A DNA stretch of 47,522 bases from Pumilibacter intestinalis (GTDB lineage: Bacteria > Bacillota > Clostridia > Christensenellales > Pumilibacteraceae): NCBI RefSeq assembly GCF_943193005.1, contig NZ_CALPCH010000019.1, forward strand, positions 1 to 47,522, written 5' to 3'. The translations under genes and the position numbers were made by a program. The notes under the pieces are model-generated. The model was not told the DNA's origin and ran no database searches. It worked only from the letters and a program-made list of their open reading frames with translations. Positions 16,706 through 25,929 of this stretch are shown here, in pieces (position 1 is the stretch's first letter; each line of letters begins with the position of its first letter).

Positions 16706-18787
16706 ATGCAAAACGATAATTTTATACCGTTCGGCTTTCAGTATTACCGTGCGCCCACGCCCAAGGCGGACAAGTGGGAGCGCGACTTGAAAAAACTCAA
16801 AGCCGACGGCTACAACACCGTAAAATACTGGGTGCAGTGGCGTTGGAACAATCCCGAACCCGACCGCTACGACTTTTCGGATATAGACGAACTTATGGAT
16901 ATTGCGCACGAAAACGGGCTTAAAGTTGTGCTCAATTTGATTTTGGACGTTGCGCCCGTTTGGCTCGAAGAAAAATATCCCGACGTTGCCATGATTACCA
17001 ACCGCGGCGAACGGCTTTACGGCTACGCCACCGAGTGCCGCCAAATAGGCGGCGTGCCCGGACCGTGCTTGCACCACGCCGATGCTACGCGGCTGAGAAT
17101 GGAATTCATAGAGGAGTGCGCTCGCCGTTACGCGAACCACCCCGCGCTGTACGTTTGGGACGTGTGGAACGAGCCCGAACTTACCGTAGGACTGCGCCGC
17201 GAGCCGCATGTGGAAGACCTTGTTTGTTATTGCGAGCACAGCGTAAAAGAGTTTCGCGCGTGGCTTAAGAACAAGTACGGCGCAATTGAAAAGCTCAACG
17301 AGGTATGGGGGCGCAATTATCGGAGTTTTTCCGACTGCGAGCCTTCTCGTAGGCGGGGCACCACCATGGATATGGCGGACTGGCGTTTGTTCTTTTGCGA
17401 CACCGTTACAAACGATATGAAATTACGCGCGGCGGCTGTAAAAAAACACGACTCGGCTCATCCCGTTATGTGCCACACCGTGCCGCCTCCGCTGTTTAAT
17501 TCCGTAACCTGCGCGAGCGACGATTTTGCGCTTTCGCGCATAGGCGACATGGTGGGAAACAGCGTGGGCAGTTGCTCGCTTGCGGCGGGCATACTCGCAA
17601 GCGCGGCAAAGGGCAAACCGGTAATAAATTCGGAGATACACGCCGTGCCCGGCAATTCTTTGAACGGATTTCACCGCCCGACTCTTACAGACTTATTGCG
17701 GCACATATTCATTCCGCTCGGCTCGGGCGTTCGCGGGTTTATGTTTTGGCAGTACAATCCCGAAAAGTTGGGGCTCGAAGCTCCCGCGTGGGGCAATCTC
17801 GACCTTAAAGGCAACAGCGCTCCGTGGGACGAGCAACTGCAAAAAATAGTTAAGTTCGTGCTCGCCGAAAAAGACGCACTCGCCGCGCCGCGCCCGCAAT
17901 CCGCTCGGCAGGTGGGAGTGTTTTTGGACGCTGCCTGCGAGATTAACGCATGGAACGCGAGTTTCGGCACCGACGTTTACAACAATTCGTTGCTCGGCGG
18001 GTTCAAGATGTTCCGTTCGTCGGGCTACGACGTTGGATTTTTCTCCCGCGCCGAGATAGAGAGCGGAGAAATATACGAGTACAAAGTATTGTATTTTCCC
18101 GCCGCTTTATGTTTGGATACGCGCATTACCGAAAAGATAGCCGAGTTTACCGAGGCGGGCGGCACGGTTATATTCGAGGCTTATGCGGGCATGACCGACG
18201 CCGATACGGGAATGCACTGCGAGGACCTGCCCGGTTGCGGACTTGCCGACTTAGGCGGCATACACGTGCGCGAGATACACGCCACCACCCGCATAGAAAA
18301 CGGTTACGACAACGTTTTGCACAACGCGGCGGGCAGCCATTTGTTGCCGTTTACGTATAAAGGGCGCAAACTTGCGGGCGCAAAATATCTGCTTGCCTAC
18401 AATGCCGACGAAGGGACCGAAGTTATTGCGAGTTTCGACGGCGGCTTGCCGGCGGTGTATGCCAAAAAGTCGGGCAAGGGCAAAATAATAAACGTTACCA
18501 CTCTTCTCGGTTACGGTTGCCACGGTTACGCCGAGGCGAACCCTTCCGAGCTTTTGTACGATTTGTGCGGCGCACCCGCAATCGAATGGAAAAAAGACTT
18601 GCCGTACGGCGTTTGCGTGGATAGCGTTGAGGGTACCGATTTATGGGTGGCGTACAGCGAAGAAGACCGCGAACTCGAATTTACGTTGCCGTGGAAGGCG
18701 CGCGACGAGTTCGGTACGGCAAAAGTCACTAAAAAAGGGTTCGCGTTGCCGCCGCGCGGCATAGCCGTTTTGCGAAAAACGCAATGA
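16706..18787 (+). CDS. GH42-type beta-galactosidase, cytoplasmic
   Basis: The product is 693 residues, a normal length for GH42, without signal peptide or membrane helix. It should therefore act inside the cell on imported oligosaccharides. The N-terminal TIM barrel contains KYWVQWRWNNPEPDRYDF, VWDVWNEPE with candidate acid/base Glu156, and INSEIHAVPG with candidate nucleophile Glu310. FMFWQYNPEKLG lies near the barrel end. A trimerisation-like alpha/beta domain starts near residue 405 (QVGVFLDAACEINAW), and a small beta domain closes the protein. GH42 enzymes usually release terminal beta-galactose; some members prefer other sugars, including alpha-L-arabinopyranose, so the exact glycone is not certain. 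The gene follows the permeases by five bases. Its stop codon touches the operator of the regulator gene. Confidence 0.88.
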   Translation: MQNDNFIPFGFQYYRAPTPKADKWERDLKKLKADGYNTVKYWVQWRWNNPEPDRYDFSDIDELMDIAHENGLKVVLNLILDVAPVWLEEKYPDVAMITNRGERLYGYATECRQIGGVPGPCLHHADATRLRMEFIEECARRYANHPALYVWDVWNEPELTVGLRREPHVEDLVCYCEHSVKEFRAWLKNKYGAIEKLNEVWGRNYRSFSDCEPSRRRGTTMDMADWRLFFCDTVTNDMKLRAAAVKKHDSAHPVMCHTVPPPLFNSVTCASDDFALSRIGDMVGNSVGSCSLAAGILASAAKGKPVINSEIHAVPGNSLNGFHRPTLTDLLRHIFIPLGSGVRGFMFWQYNPEKLGLEAPAWGNLDLKGNSAPWDEQLQKIVKFVLAEKDALAAPRPQSARQVGVFLDAACEINAWNASFGTDVYNNSLLGGFKMFRSSGYDVGFFSRAEIESGEIYEYKVLYFPAALCLDTRITEKIAEFTEAGGTVIFEAYAGMTDADTGMHCEDLPGCGLADLGGIHVREIHATTRIENGYDNVLHNAAGSHLLPFTYKGRKLAGAKYLLAYNADEGTEVIASFDGGLPAVYAKKSGKGKIINVTTLLGYGCHGYAEANPSELLYDLCGAPAIEWKKDLPYGVCVDSVEGTDLWVAYSEEDRELEFTLPWKARDEFGTAKVTKKGFALPPRGIAVLRKTQ

Positions 18788-18800
18788 TTTGTATACAAAT
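18787..18800. promoter_or_regulatory. Perfect 14-bp palindromic operator
   Basis: ATTTGTATACAAAT reads the same on both strands. It resembles the AraR operator of Bacillus subtilis (as I recall it, ATTTGTACGTACAAAT), the target of a regulator with the same GntR-plus-LacI architecture as the gene just downstream. It overlaps the likely -35 region, so bound repressor would block that promoter: probable autoregulation. Confidence 0.7.
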
Positions 18801-18820
18801 TTTTCGTTTCGTGTTATAAT
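18789..18820 (+). promoter_or_regulatory. Promoter of the regulator gene
   Basis: A perfect TATAAT lies at 18815-18820. The -35 region is weak and embedded in the palindrome: TATACA at 18792-18797 gives a 17-bp spacer, or TTGTAT at 18789-18794 gives 20 bp. This separates the regulator from the structural genes although all are on the same strand. Confidence 0.65.
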
Positions 18821-18866
18821 ACGAAAGGGAGTACCCGCAACATTATAAATAACGGAAGAACGGAAC

Positions 18867-19952
18867 ATGATAAATCAGTGCTTTGCATACGAATATGTGT
18901 ACGAACAGATACTGCGCGACATAGAAAACGGAGAGTTGAAAGAAAACGGCTATCTTTTGTCGGAAAAGGAATACTGCCGCAAGTTCGACGTGAGTTTGAC
19001 TACCGTGCGCAGAGCGCTCGAGCGGTTGCGCGCCGAGTGCATTGTGGAGAAGATTAAGGGTAAGGGCACGTTTTTGAGCAGCAAGGTGCGGTGCGTATGT
19101 TGCCCGCCCAACCGCTACATAGGCATGCTTGTGCTTTCGCCCAGCGAACAAAACAAACCCGGTTCGCGCAAAACAAAGTACGTGAACATGTACGCGCACA
19201 ATATTTACAAGTCTATATTCAGAGAGCTTAACGGAGAGTATAATTTGCTCATAGACACCATAGCCGACGACGAGGTGGAAAAACGTTTTCCTTCGTCGGT
19301 GCTAAGTCATATGGACAAATTGCTTTTAATGGGCGAAACTCGGCGGAGCGTGGTGGAATATTTGCACGGGCAGGGAAAGTGCGTTGTGGTATACAACTAT
19401 TTCGAGCCGGACGTGCAGGTGTGCCGAGTGAACAACGACGAACGCCGCAAATTCGGCGAAGTGGTGGGGCAGTTCGTCAAACGGGGACACAGCCGCATAG
19501 CGTGCATAAACGGCACCAACAATTTCAGCGAGAGTTTGGAAAGATACATGGGATATCAAGACGCAATGATACTCAACGATTTGTATATAGACGCTCGCTA
19601 CGTAAAGTGGGGCAACATGACTCCCGAAGACGGATACGACCTTACCAAAGAGCTTCTTGCCGTGGACCCGCGTCCTACTTGCATAGTTTGCATAAACGAC
19701 GGCGTGGCAATGGGCGCGTGCGACGCCATAGCCGACGCCGGACTTATGCCGGGGCGCGACGTGCTTGTTTCGGGGCACGATAACGCGCTCGGAGATAATT
19801 ACAAGTACAAGTTCACCACCATTGACCCGCTGTATGACAACGTTGGCAAGATAATAGCCGACAAATTGCGCCGCACCACCTGGATAGACGACGAAACGAT
19901 TCAGCCCGGAACGCTCATATTCCGCGGAGAAGACGAGGAGAAAATTATATGA
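18867..19952 (+). CDS. GntR/LacI chimeric transcriptional regulator (AraR-like)
   Basis: The product is 361 residues. Residues 1-75 form a GntR-type winged helix (YEQILRDIENGEL, LLSEKEYCRKFDVSLTTVRR, and the wing VEKIKGKGTFLSS). From about residue 85 to the end it resembles the LacI/periplasmic-binding ligand domain, with RGHSRIACINGTNNFSES, PTCIVCINDGVAMGACDAI and VSGHDNA. In AraR and related regulators this layout gives a sugar-released repressor. The palindrome in its own promoter supports autoregulation. Its position inside the sugar locus suggests it senses the imported sugar. The ligand is unknown. The last four bases overlap the start of the next lipoprotein gene (ATGA). Confidence 0.87.
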   Translation: MINQCFAYEYVYEQILRDIENGELKENGYLLSEKEYCRKFDVSLTTVRRALERLRAECIVEKIKGKGTFLSSKVRCVCCPPNRYIGMLVLSPSEQNKPGSRKTKYVNMYAHNIYKSIFRELNGEYNLLIDTIADDEVEKRFPSSVLSHMDKLLLMGETRRSVVEYLHGQGKCVVVYNYFEPDVQVCRVNNDERRKFGEVVGQFVKRGHSRIACINGTNNFSESLERYMGYQDAMILNDLYIDARYVKWGNMTPEDGYDLTKELLAVDPRPTCIVCINDGVAMGACDAIADAGLMPGRDVLVSGHDNALGDNYKYKFTTIDPLYDNVGKIIADKLRRTTWIDDETIQPGTLIFRGEDEEKII

Positions 19953-20902
19953 AAAGAATAGTTTGCGCTTTAGTTGCTTTGTGTTTTGCTTTTTGCTTGA
20001 GCGCGTGCGCTTTGCAACCTGCCGAAGGTCCGCTCGTTGTAACGGCGACGTCGCGCGAGGGGCATGACGCCGCGCTTGCCATGGACGGCGACGTTTCTAC
20101 CGGTTGGATAGGCGCGCGCAAGGCAAACGACACCACGCCGCAAATACTTAATATAGATTTGGGGCGGAGAGTATCGTTTTCCAAAGTGACCATAGACGAC
20201 TCTTTTGCCGACGGTTACACCAACCGCAAGCCCGAATACGTAGCCGCGAAACCCGCTTTTCGCAGGGGCGACGCCACAAGCATATCGGGCGGGACGTCGA
20301 TACCCAACCTTTTCACGGGGACTGCCGACGGCAGGAGTTGGAAAAGCGAAGAAATTCCCTCCGACACCGCGCCGCAAAAGGTGTATTTTACGCTGTCGAG
20401 CGCGTTGCAGGTGCAAAAACTTACCTTCGATAACGATATGAACGGTACGGTGCCCGCAAAGTTCGCCGTTTATTACACGCCCGAGCAGGTAGATGGCGAC
20501 GGGCTCGACGAAAATAATTACGAGTTGCTTGCCGAAGTTAAAGACAACGCCGACGCGGTGTGCGATATAGAGTTGCAGAGCGTTGTTTCGGTGCGCAGTA
20601 TGCTTATAGTTATATATTCGCAAACCGGCGAGAACGGCGCAACCGAGGCGGAAATGGACGAAATATTCTTTTACGTTGCCACGCCCGACGATTATTCCGA
20701 ACCGCATTATCCGGTGCGCTTTCATTTAATGGGCTCTGTCGACGGCGAAACTTACGAAATTTTTGCCGAGGAAAACGGCAATTACTCCGAAATATGGGAA
20801 AAAGAATTTTCGAGTGCGCTTGAATACAGATATATAAAATATCTTTTATTTGAAGAAAACGGCAATAATTATCCTTCTATATCCGAAATAAGTTTCGGGT
20901 GA
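19949..20902 (+). CDS. Discoidin (F5/8 type C)-like lipoprotein
   Basis: The product is 317 residues with signal peptide and lipobox SACA (Cys20). The mature part begins with a galactose-binding-like pattern, HDAALAMDGDVSTGWIG followed by ILNIDLGRRVSFSKVTID, which is the usual opening of F5/8 type C carbohydrate-binding domains. A second, looser beta domain fills residues 200-317 and ends in YRYIKYLLFEENG. It is probably a surface glycan-binding protein for the same sugar locus. It overlaps the regulator gene by four bases and has GAGGAG upstream, so the two genes are co-transcribed. No catalytic motif is seen. Confidence 0.75.
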   Translation: MKRIVCALVALCFAFCLSACALQPAEGPLVVTATSREGHDAALAMDGDVSTGWIGARKANDTTPQILNIDLGRRVSFSKVTIDDSFADGYTNRKPEYVAAKPAFRRGDATSISGGTSIPNLFTGTADGRSWKSEEIPSDTAPQKVYFTLSSALQVQKLTFDNDMNGTVPAKFAVYYTPEQVDGDGLDENNYELLAEVKDNADAVCDIELQSVVSVRSMLIVIYSQTGENGATEAEMDEIFFYVATPDDYSEPHYPVRFHLMGSVDGETYEIFAEENGNYSEIWEKEFSSALEYRYIKYLLFEENGNNYPSISEISFG

Positions 20903-20974
20903 GGAGTCGGCAACAAAAATTCCGCGGTTGAATACCTGCGGCAGAAAAAAAGTTCAAAAAACGCTTTCATTCGC

Positions 20975-21002
20975 TTGACGAAGTCGGGGGGGGGTATATA
21001 AT
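20975..21002 (+). promoter_or_regulatory. Promoter with nine-G spacer tract (likely phase-variable)
   Basis: TTGACG at 20975-20980 and TATAAT at 20997-21002 are separated by 16 bp, of which 20986-20994 is a run of nine Gs. Each G gained or lost would change the -35/-10 spacing. An alternative -10 register (TATATA at 20995) is possible. A leader of about 50 bases and a GGAGGA Shine-Dalgarno follow. Confidence 0.75.
20986..20994 (+). repeat. Nine-G homopolymer in promoter spacer
   Basis: This is an uninterrupted run of nine Gs directly between the -35 and -10 boxes of the LRR lipoprotein promoter. Only one other G run of this length was noticed in the window, in the giant glycosidase gene. Confidence 0.9.
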
Positions 21003-21062
21003 AAGGTTCTTGATTGTTTTTACAAACGGTCGAGAACTTTTATATACACGGGAGGAATGAAA

Positions 21063-23048
21063 ATGACAAAACGACTCAAAACTTACGCGGTGGCGTTTGC
21101 GCTTATGCTCGCTTGCTTTTTTTGTTGTTCGGCATGCGCGGGCGGAGGAAACGGGAGCGGTACGGGCGGCGAAAAGCCGGAAGAAAAACCGCAACACACG
21201 CATACATTTTCAACGGAGTGGGAAAGCGACGCAACCGAGCATTGGCATGCGGCAACTTGCGAGCATACAGAGCTGAAAGACTCTAAGGCGGCGCACGAGT
21301 TCGGCGAAGATTACGAGTACACGCTCGGCGGGCATTACAGGAAATGCACGGTATGCAACAGAGCGGAAGAAAGCTCGGCGCACGAATACGGAGAAGAGTA
21401 TACGTTTGACGAAAACGGGCACTACCGCACGTGTAAAGTTTGCGGGAAAGAGGAAACAAAATCCGACCACGTATACGAGGGCGTAACGTGCAAAGTTTGC
21501 GGTTTCGAGCTTACCGAAACACCCGACTTATCGTATAAAGAAATTTCGGGCGGCTACGAGGTGACCGAGTATAAAGGGAAAAGCAAGATAATCATAATAC
21601 CCGAAACATACAACGGCAAACCGGTTATTGCCGTAGGGGCAAACGCTTTCAAAAGCAAAAAAAATATAACATACGTAAAAATACCCGACAGCGTGAAAAC
21701 TTTGGGTTCATATGCGTTTTACAGTAGCGGCGTTTCTTCCATGGATATCGGCAACGGCTTGGAAACCGTAAACGATTATGCGTTCGGCAATACCAAACTT
21801 ACGGAGGTAACGCTTCCGAACAGCGTGAAAAAAATCGGCATGGGCGCGTTTTACTACGCAGGTTATTTGAAGCGTGTTAAACTGCCCCAAAGTTTGGTGT
21901 CCGTGCCTAAGTACACCTTTCGCAATTGCGTTTCTCTCGAAAGCGTGGATATGCCCGCCGTTACCGAGGTTGGTTTTAACGCGTTTGAAAACGCCGAAAA
22001 ATTCGATATGGACGTTTCCAAACTTACCAAAATAGAGTCGTTTGCTTTTCAAAACAGCGGACTCACCGAAGTTACGGTAAACGCAGTGAACGCGATGGTT
22101 ATAAATCAGTACGGCGGCATGGCGAACGGCGAGCAGAACATGGGCAACGACGTTTTCTCCGGTTGCAAAAAGCTCAAAAAAGTTACGCTCGGCGATAAAG
22201 TGGAAAAACTTTACGCGCAAACTTTTGCTTTTTGTCCCGCTCTCGAAGAAATAAACATAGGCAACGGACTCAAAACAATGGCGAGGGGAACGAATTACAG
22301 CGGAGTGTTCGCCGGTTGTAACGCAAGAAAAAAACTTACCGTTGGAGCAAACAACACTCATTACAAAGCGGTGAACAACGCGCTCGTATCGGCGAACGGA
22401 AAAATACTGTATCTCGCGAACGCGCAAGCGGAAATTCCCGCCGGCGTTACGCAAATAGAAGAGGCGGCGTTCGAGGGGCTTGAGGTTACCGAAATAACAA
22501 TACCCGATACCGTTACTACATTACGCGCGCAAATTTTCAAGAACAGCACAATAGAGTCGATAACCATAGGGTCGGGCGTGAAAGACATTTCTTCTATAGG
22601 TTTGTTTTACGGTTGCAACGCGCTTACGAGCATAACGGTTAAGAGCGCGAACACAACCTACAAAAGCGCGGGCAATTGCATTTTGAACGCGGCCGGTACG
22701 ATTGTTGTTGCGGGTTGCAAAACGAGCACGATACCCTCGGGCGTTATAAGCATAGGCGACAGGGCGTTTATGGGGTGCAAGGAGCTTACCGAAACAGTGC
22801 TTCCGAGCGGCGTTGAAAAGGTGGGAGAGAACGCATTCTTCGAGTGCTATGGGCTTAAGAAAGTTACTTTGCCCGCGAGCGTGAAAGAATTTTCGAATTA
22901 TGCTTTCGGAAGTTGCAAGGCACTTGTAGATATAGAATATAAGGGAACTGTTTCGCAGTGGAACGCCGTGAAAAAGGCGGTGAACTGGGCGAACCAAACG
23001 GGCGAATATACCGTGCGTTGCACCGACGGAAACGTAAATAAAAGTTAG
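21063..23048 (+). CDS. Leucine-rich-repeat (BspA/LRR_5-type) surface lipoprotein
   Basis: The product is 661 residues. Of two close ATGs, the one at 21063 is chosen because the GGAGGA at 21051 abuts the first. A lipobox SAC gives Cys25. Residues about 40-150 hold a His/Cys-rich region with three CxxC pairs (CTVC, CKVC, CKVC) and the repeated H-x-C-x-x-C spacing often found ahead of LRR modules in clostridial surface proteins; it may bind metal. From about 160 onward come BspA-like repeats (ITYVKIPDSVKTLGSYAF, KRVKLPQSLVSVPKYTF, GDRAFMGC), which usually serve adhesion. Expression is probably switched by the poly-G promoter. It stands alone between the sugar locus and the flippase. Confidence 0.87.
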   Translation: MTKRLKTYAVAFALMLACFFCCSACAGGGNGSGTGGEKPEEKPQHTHTFSTEWESDATEHWHAATCEHTELKDSKAAHEFGEDYEYTLGGHYRKCTVCNRAEESSAHEYGEEYTFDENGHYRTCKVCGKEETKSDHVYEGVTCKVCGFELTETPDLSYKEISGGYEVTEYKGKSKIIIIPETYNGKPVIAVGANAFKSKKNITYVKIPDSVKTLGSYAFYSSGVSSMDIGNGLETVNDYAFGNTKLTEVTLPNSVKKIGMGAFYYAGYLKRVKLPQSLVSVPKYTFRNCVSLESVDMPAVTEVGFNAFENAEKFDMDVSKLTKIESFAFQNSGLTEVTVNAVNAMVINQYGGMANGEQNMGNDVFSGCKKLKKVTLGDKVEKLYAQTFAFCPALEEINIGNGLKTMARGTNYSGVFAGCNARKKLTVGANNTHYKAVNNALVSANGKILYLANAQAEIPAGVTQIEEAAFEGLEVTEITIPDTVTTLRAQIFKNSTIESITIGSGVKDISSIGLFYGCNALTSITVKSANTTYKSAGNCILNAAGTIVVAGCKTSTIPSGVISIGDRAFMGCKELTETVLPSGVEKVGENAFFECYGLKKVTLPASVKEFSNYAFGSCKALVDIEYKGTVSQWNAVKKAVNWANQTGEYTVRCTDGNVNKS

Positions 23049-23109
23049 CGAAATAAATACGAAAAACGAAGGGTGCGCATACTAAAGGCAAATAGGACTT
23101 TGCCGACAG

Positions 23110-24591
23110 ATGAAAAACACGCACGGAAAAAAATTCGGATTTTTGAGAGGGGCGTGGCTGCTTACCGCCGCCGCGCTCGCAAGCAAACTTATAGGCGGCT
23201 TTTACCGCATACCGCTTACGCGAGCTCTCGGGGCGCACGGCATGGGGCTTTATCAATCTGTGTTTCCCACTTACGCGCTCATAGTAACGCTCACTGGCGG
23301 CGGGCTTACCGCCGCGGTAAGCAAACTTACGGCGGAGTGCGACGGCAAAACCGACTGCGCCGCGCTCGCCGCGGTTGCCGTGGGGATATCGTTGCCCGTC
23401 ACGTTTTCGGCGGCGGCGTTCGCGCCGCTTATCGCCTCGCTTTCGGGTGCGCCCGAAGCAACGGGCGCGTTGTGGACTCTTTTGGCGAGCGTGCCGCTCT
23501 CTGCGGTGTGCTCGGTTATGCGCGGATATTTTCTCGGAACTGCGAACGTGCGCCCGTCGGCTTTCGGTCAGCTTTTGGAACAAACGGTTAAACTCGTTGC
23601 GGGGCTTACGCTTGCCGTGCTTTTGGCAAAGCACTCGCTTACGGCGGCGGTTGCGGGGTGTGCCGCGGGCGTGTCGCTCGCCGAAGCGGCGTCGGCCGCG
23701 TACTACTTTTACGCACGCAAAAGAACCGTTGCCAAAAAGGACAATTGCGAGCAAAGTTTGAGCGCGGGAGAATGCGCCGAAAAGCAAAACGCGGTCGCGC
23801 TCGCCGAGGTTTCGGAAGAGCTTGCGCCCGCTATGGATATGCAGGGCGGCTCCGCGGCGTTGCCCGCGGTTGCGGCGGCGGACGCGGCGACTGTGAGCGG
23901 CGGCAAATTGCAGGCTTTTTTAACTTCGGCGGCGTTACTTGTAAAAGCGTCTTTGCCCATAACTCTCGGGCTGATAATCTTGCCGCTGTGTCAGGTTGCG
24001 GACAGTTTCACCGTGGTGAATATTCTTACCGCGTCGGGCGAGGCTCGCGAAACCGCCACGGCTTTATACGGCATAGTGACGGGGCCCGTAGGCTCGCTCG
24101 TGAATATGCCCGCCGTTCTCACGGTGGGGCTTTGCGGTACGCTGTTGCCCAAGGTTTCGCAGCTTTGCGGCAAAGGCGAAAAGATAGGCTCAACGGCTTT
24201 TCGCGCGGTTGCGTTTGCCGCCGCGCTCGGTCTTGCGGCGTTTGCGGGGCTGGGGCTTTTCGCGCCGCTCGTTTTGAAAATTTTGTACGGAAATTCGCTC
24301 GGAGTGGAGATTGCCTCCGCCGCGCGGCTATTGAGAATTTCGGCGTTTGCCGTTCCCGCCGTTGCCACTCTTCAAACCGCGGCGGCGGTGTTGCAGGGCG
24401 CCGGCAAAGCGTATATACCCGCGTTCAATCTTTTTGCGGCGGCGGCAGTGAAAGAGATACTCAATTTCGTGCTGATACCGCATTTCGGCATAGCGGGCTT
24501 CGCCGTTTCCAACGCGGCGTTTTATTTGCTCGCGTGCGCGGCGGATTTGGTATCGCTCGCCGTATTTATAAGAAAACGCCCCAAGCGATAA
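23110..24591 (+). CDS. SpoVB/MurJ-like lipid-linked polysaccharide flippase (MOP superfamily)
   Basis: The product is 493 residues with many transmembrane helices. The N-terminal LTAAALASKLIGGFYRIPL and GLYQSVFPTYALIVTLTGGGL match the polysaccharide-export/SpoVB family, which moves undecaprenyl-linked precursors across the membrane and in spore-formers supports cortex synthesis. A hydrophilic, Ala-rich insertion of about 70 residues (roughly 205-275) separates the two halves. A 6-bp hairpin (GGCAAA at 23087, TTTGCC at 23099) holds a weak AGGA in its loop just upstream of the start. A spore role fits the presence of yabP and yabQ but is not proven; wall or capsule precursor transport is possible. 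Confidence 0.82.
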   Translation: MKNTHGKKFGFLRGAWLLTAAALASKLIGGFYRIPLTRALGAHGMGLYQSVFPTYALIVTLTGGGLTAAVSKLTAECDGKTDCAALAAVAVGISLPVTFSAAAFAPLIASLSGAPEATGALWTLLASVPLSAVCSVMRGYFLGTANVRPSAFGQLLEQTVKLVAGLTLAVLLAKHSLTAAVAGCAAGVSLAEAASAAYYFYARKRTVAKKDNCEQSLSAGECAEKQNAVALAEVSEELAPAMDMQGGSAALPAVAAADAATVSGGKLQAFLTSAALLVKASLPITLGLIILPLCQVADSFTVVNILTASGEARETATALYGIVTGPVGSLVNMPAVLTVGLCGTLLPKVSQLCGKGEKIGSTAFRAVAFAAALGLAAFAGLGLFAPLVLKILYGNSLGVEIASAARLLRISAFAVPAVATLQTAAAVLQGAGKAYIPAFNLFAAAAVKEILNFVLIPHFGIAGFAVSNAAFYLLACAADLVSLAVFIRKRPKR

Positions 24592-24597
24592 AAACAG

Positions 24598-24626
24598 TTG
24601 ATTTTTTTTTGCTAAAGGGTTATAAT
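24598..24626 (+). promoter_or_regulatory. Promoter of serS
   Basis: TTGATT at 24598-24603 and TATAAT at 24621-24626 have a 17-bp spacer that begins within a run of nine Ts. The leader is only about 25 bases, with GAGGAA ahead of the ATG, so there is no room for a T-box riboswitch. Confidence 0.8.
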
Positions 24627-24657
24627 CTTAGGTGAGAAATTTTTGAGGAACAAAAGC

Positions 24658-25917
24658 ATGTTAGACTTAAAGTTCATCACCGAAAACGCCGACCTCGTAA
24701 AAAAGGCTATGAGCACGCGCAGCGGCACGTATGACGTGGACAAGGTGCTCGCGCTCAACGCCCGCAGAAAAGAGATACTCGGCAAAGTTGAAGCAATGAA
24801 AGCCGAGCGCAACCGCGTGTCGGACGAAATAGCGCGTATGCGCAAAGAGAAGAAAAACGCCGACGATATGATTGCGGCGATGAAAAAAGACAACGAAGAG
24901 ATAAAGAGATTGGACGAAGAGCTCGGCGCGGTGGAAGCCGACTTGCGGCTCGCCGTGATGAGCATACCCAACATTCCGCACTCGAGCGTGCCCGTGGGCG
25001 CAGACGATACGTTTAACAAAGAGGTGCGCAAATACGGAGAGCCGCGCAAGTTCGATTTCGAGCCCCTCGCGCATTGGGATATAGGCGCGAACCTCGGAAT
25101 ACTCGACCCCGCCACGGCGGCGAAGATAACGGGCGCGCGCTTCACCGTATACCGCGGATTGGGCGCAAGGCTGGAACGCGCCGTTGCCAACTTTATGCTC
25201 AACGTGCATACCGAAAACGGCTACACCGAGATTTTTCCGCCGTTTATGGTTAACCGCGACAGCATGTACGGCACGGGTCAGTTGCCCAAATTCGAAGAGG
25301 ACGCGTTTGCGGTGAAAGACACCAACTATTTCTTGGTGCCCACCGCCGAAGTGCCCGTAACCAACATGCACCGCGGCGAAATACTCGATAAAAAATCGCT
25401 CCCCATAAACTACTGCGCATATACCGCGTGTTTCAGAGCGGAAGCGGGAAGCGCGGGCAGAGATACGCGCGGACTCATTCGTCAGCATCAGTTCAACAAA
25501 GTGGAGCTCGTAAAATTCTGTGCGCCCGAAGACAGCTACGCCGAACTCGAGAGCCTTACCGCCGAAGCCGAGCTCATACTCAAAAAGTTGGGGCTTGCGT
25601 ACCGCGTGGTGTGCCTGTCTACCGGCGATATGGGCTTTAGCTCCGCGAAAACTTACGATATAGAGGTTTGGATGCCGAGCTACGGCAGATATGTGGAAAT
25701 TTCGTCGTGCTCAAATTTCGAAGACTATCAGGCTCGCCGCATGAATATAAAATACAAAGAAAACGGAAAGAATTCTCTTGTGCATACTCTTAACGGAAGC
25801 GGGCTTGCGGTGGGGCGCACCACAGCCGCCATACTCGAGAATTTCCAAAACGCCGACGGCTCGGTTACCGTGCCCGAAGCTCTCGTGCCTTACATGGGCG
25901 TAAACGTAATTAAATAG
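24658..25917 (+). CDS. serS: Seryl-tRNA synthetase
   Basis: The product is 419 residues, the usual length. An N-terminal coiled-coil arm (about 25-105) binds the long variable arm of tRNA-Ser. The class II catalytic domain shows motif 2 ([20 protein letters not shown]) and motif 3 ([18 protein letters not shown]). The start is ATG24658 (MLDLKFI), the normal SerRS beginning; an upstream TTG at 24643 would fall on the Shine-Dalgarno. It charges tRNA-Ser in the cytoplasm. The next gene follows after 12 bases and is probably co-transcribed. Confidence 0.95.
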   Translation: MLDLKFITENADLVKKAMSTRSGTYDVDKVLALNARRKEILGKVEAMKAERNRVSDEIARMRKEKKNADDMIAAMKKDNEEIKRLDEELGAVEADLRLAVMSIPNIPHSSVPVGADDTFNKEVRKYGEPRKFDFEPLAHWDIGANLGILDPATAAKITGARFTVYRGLGARLERAVANFMLNVHTENGYTEIFPPFMVNRDSMYGTGQLPKFEEDAFAVKDTNYFLVPTAEVPVTNMHRGEILDKKSLPINYCAYTACFRAEAGSAGRDTRGLIRQHQFNKVELVKFCAPEDSYAELESLTAEAELILKKLGLAYRVVCLSTGDMGFSSAKTYDIEVWMPSYGRYVEISSCSNFEDYQARRMNIKYKENGKNSLVHTLNGSGLAVGRTTAAILENFQNADGSVTVPEALVPYMGVNVIK

Positions 25918-25929
25918 GAGAACAAACGC

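Noticed and set aside
16700-16706. Missing ABC ATPase gene between the permeases and the GH42 gene
   Set aside because: There is no room or remnant; the absence is normal for importers that share an MsmX-type ATPase.
24627-24657. T-box riboswitch ahead of serS
   Set aside because: The leader is only about 25-30 bases, far too short.
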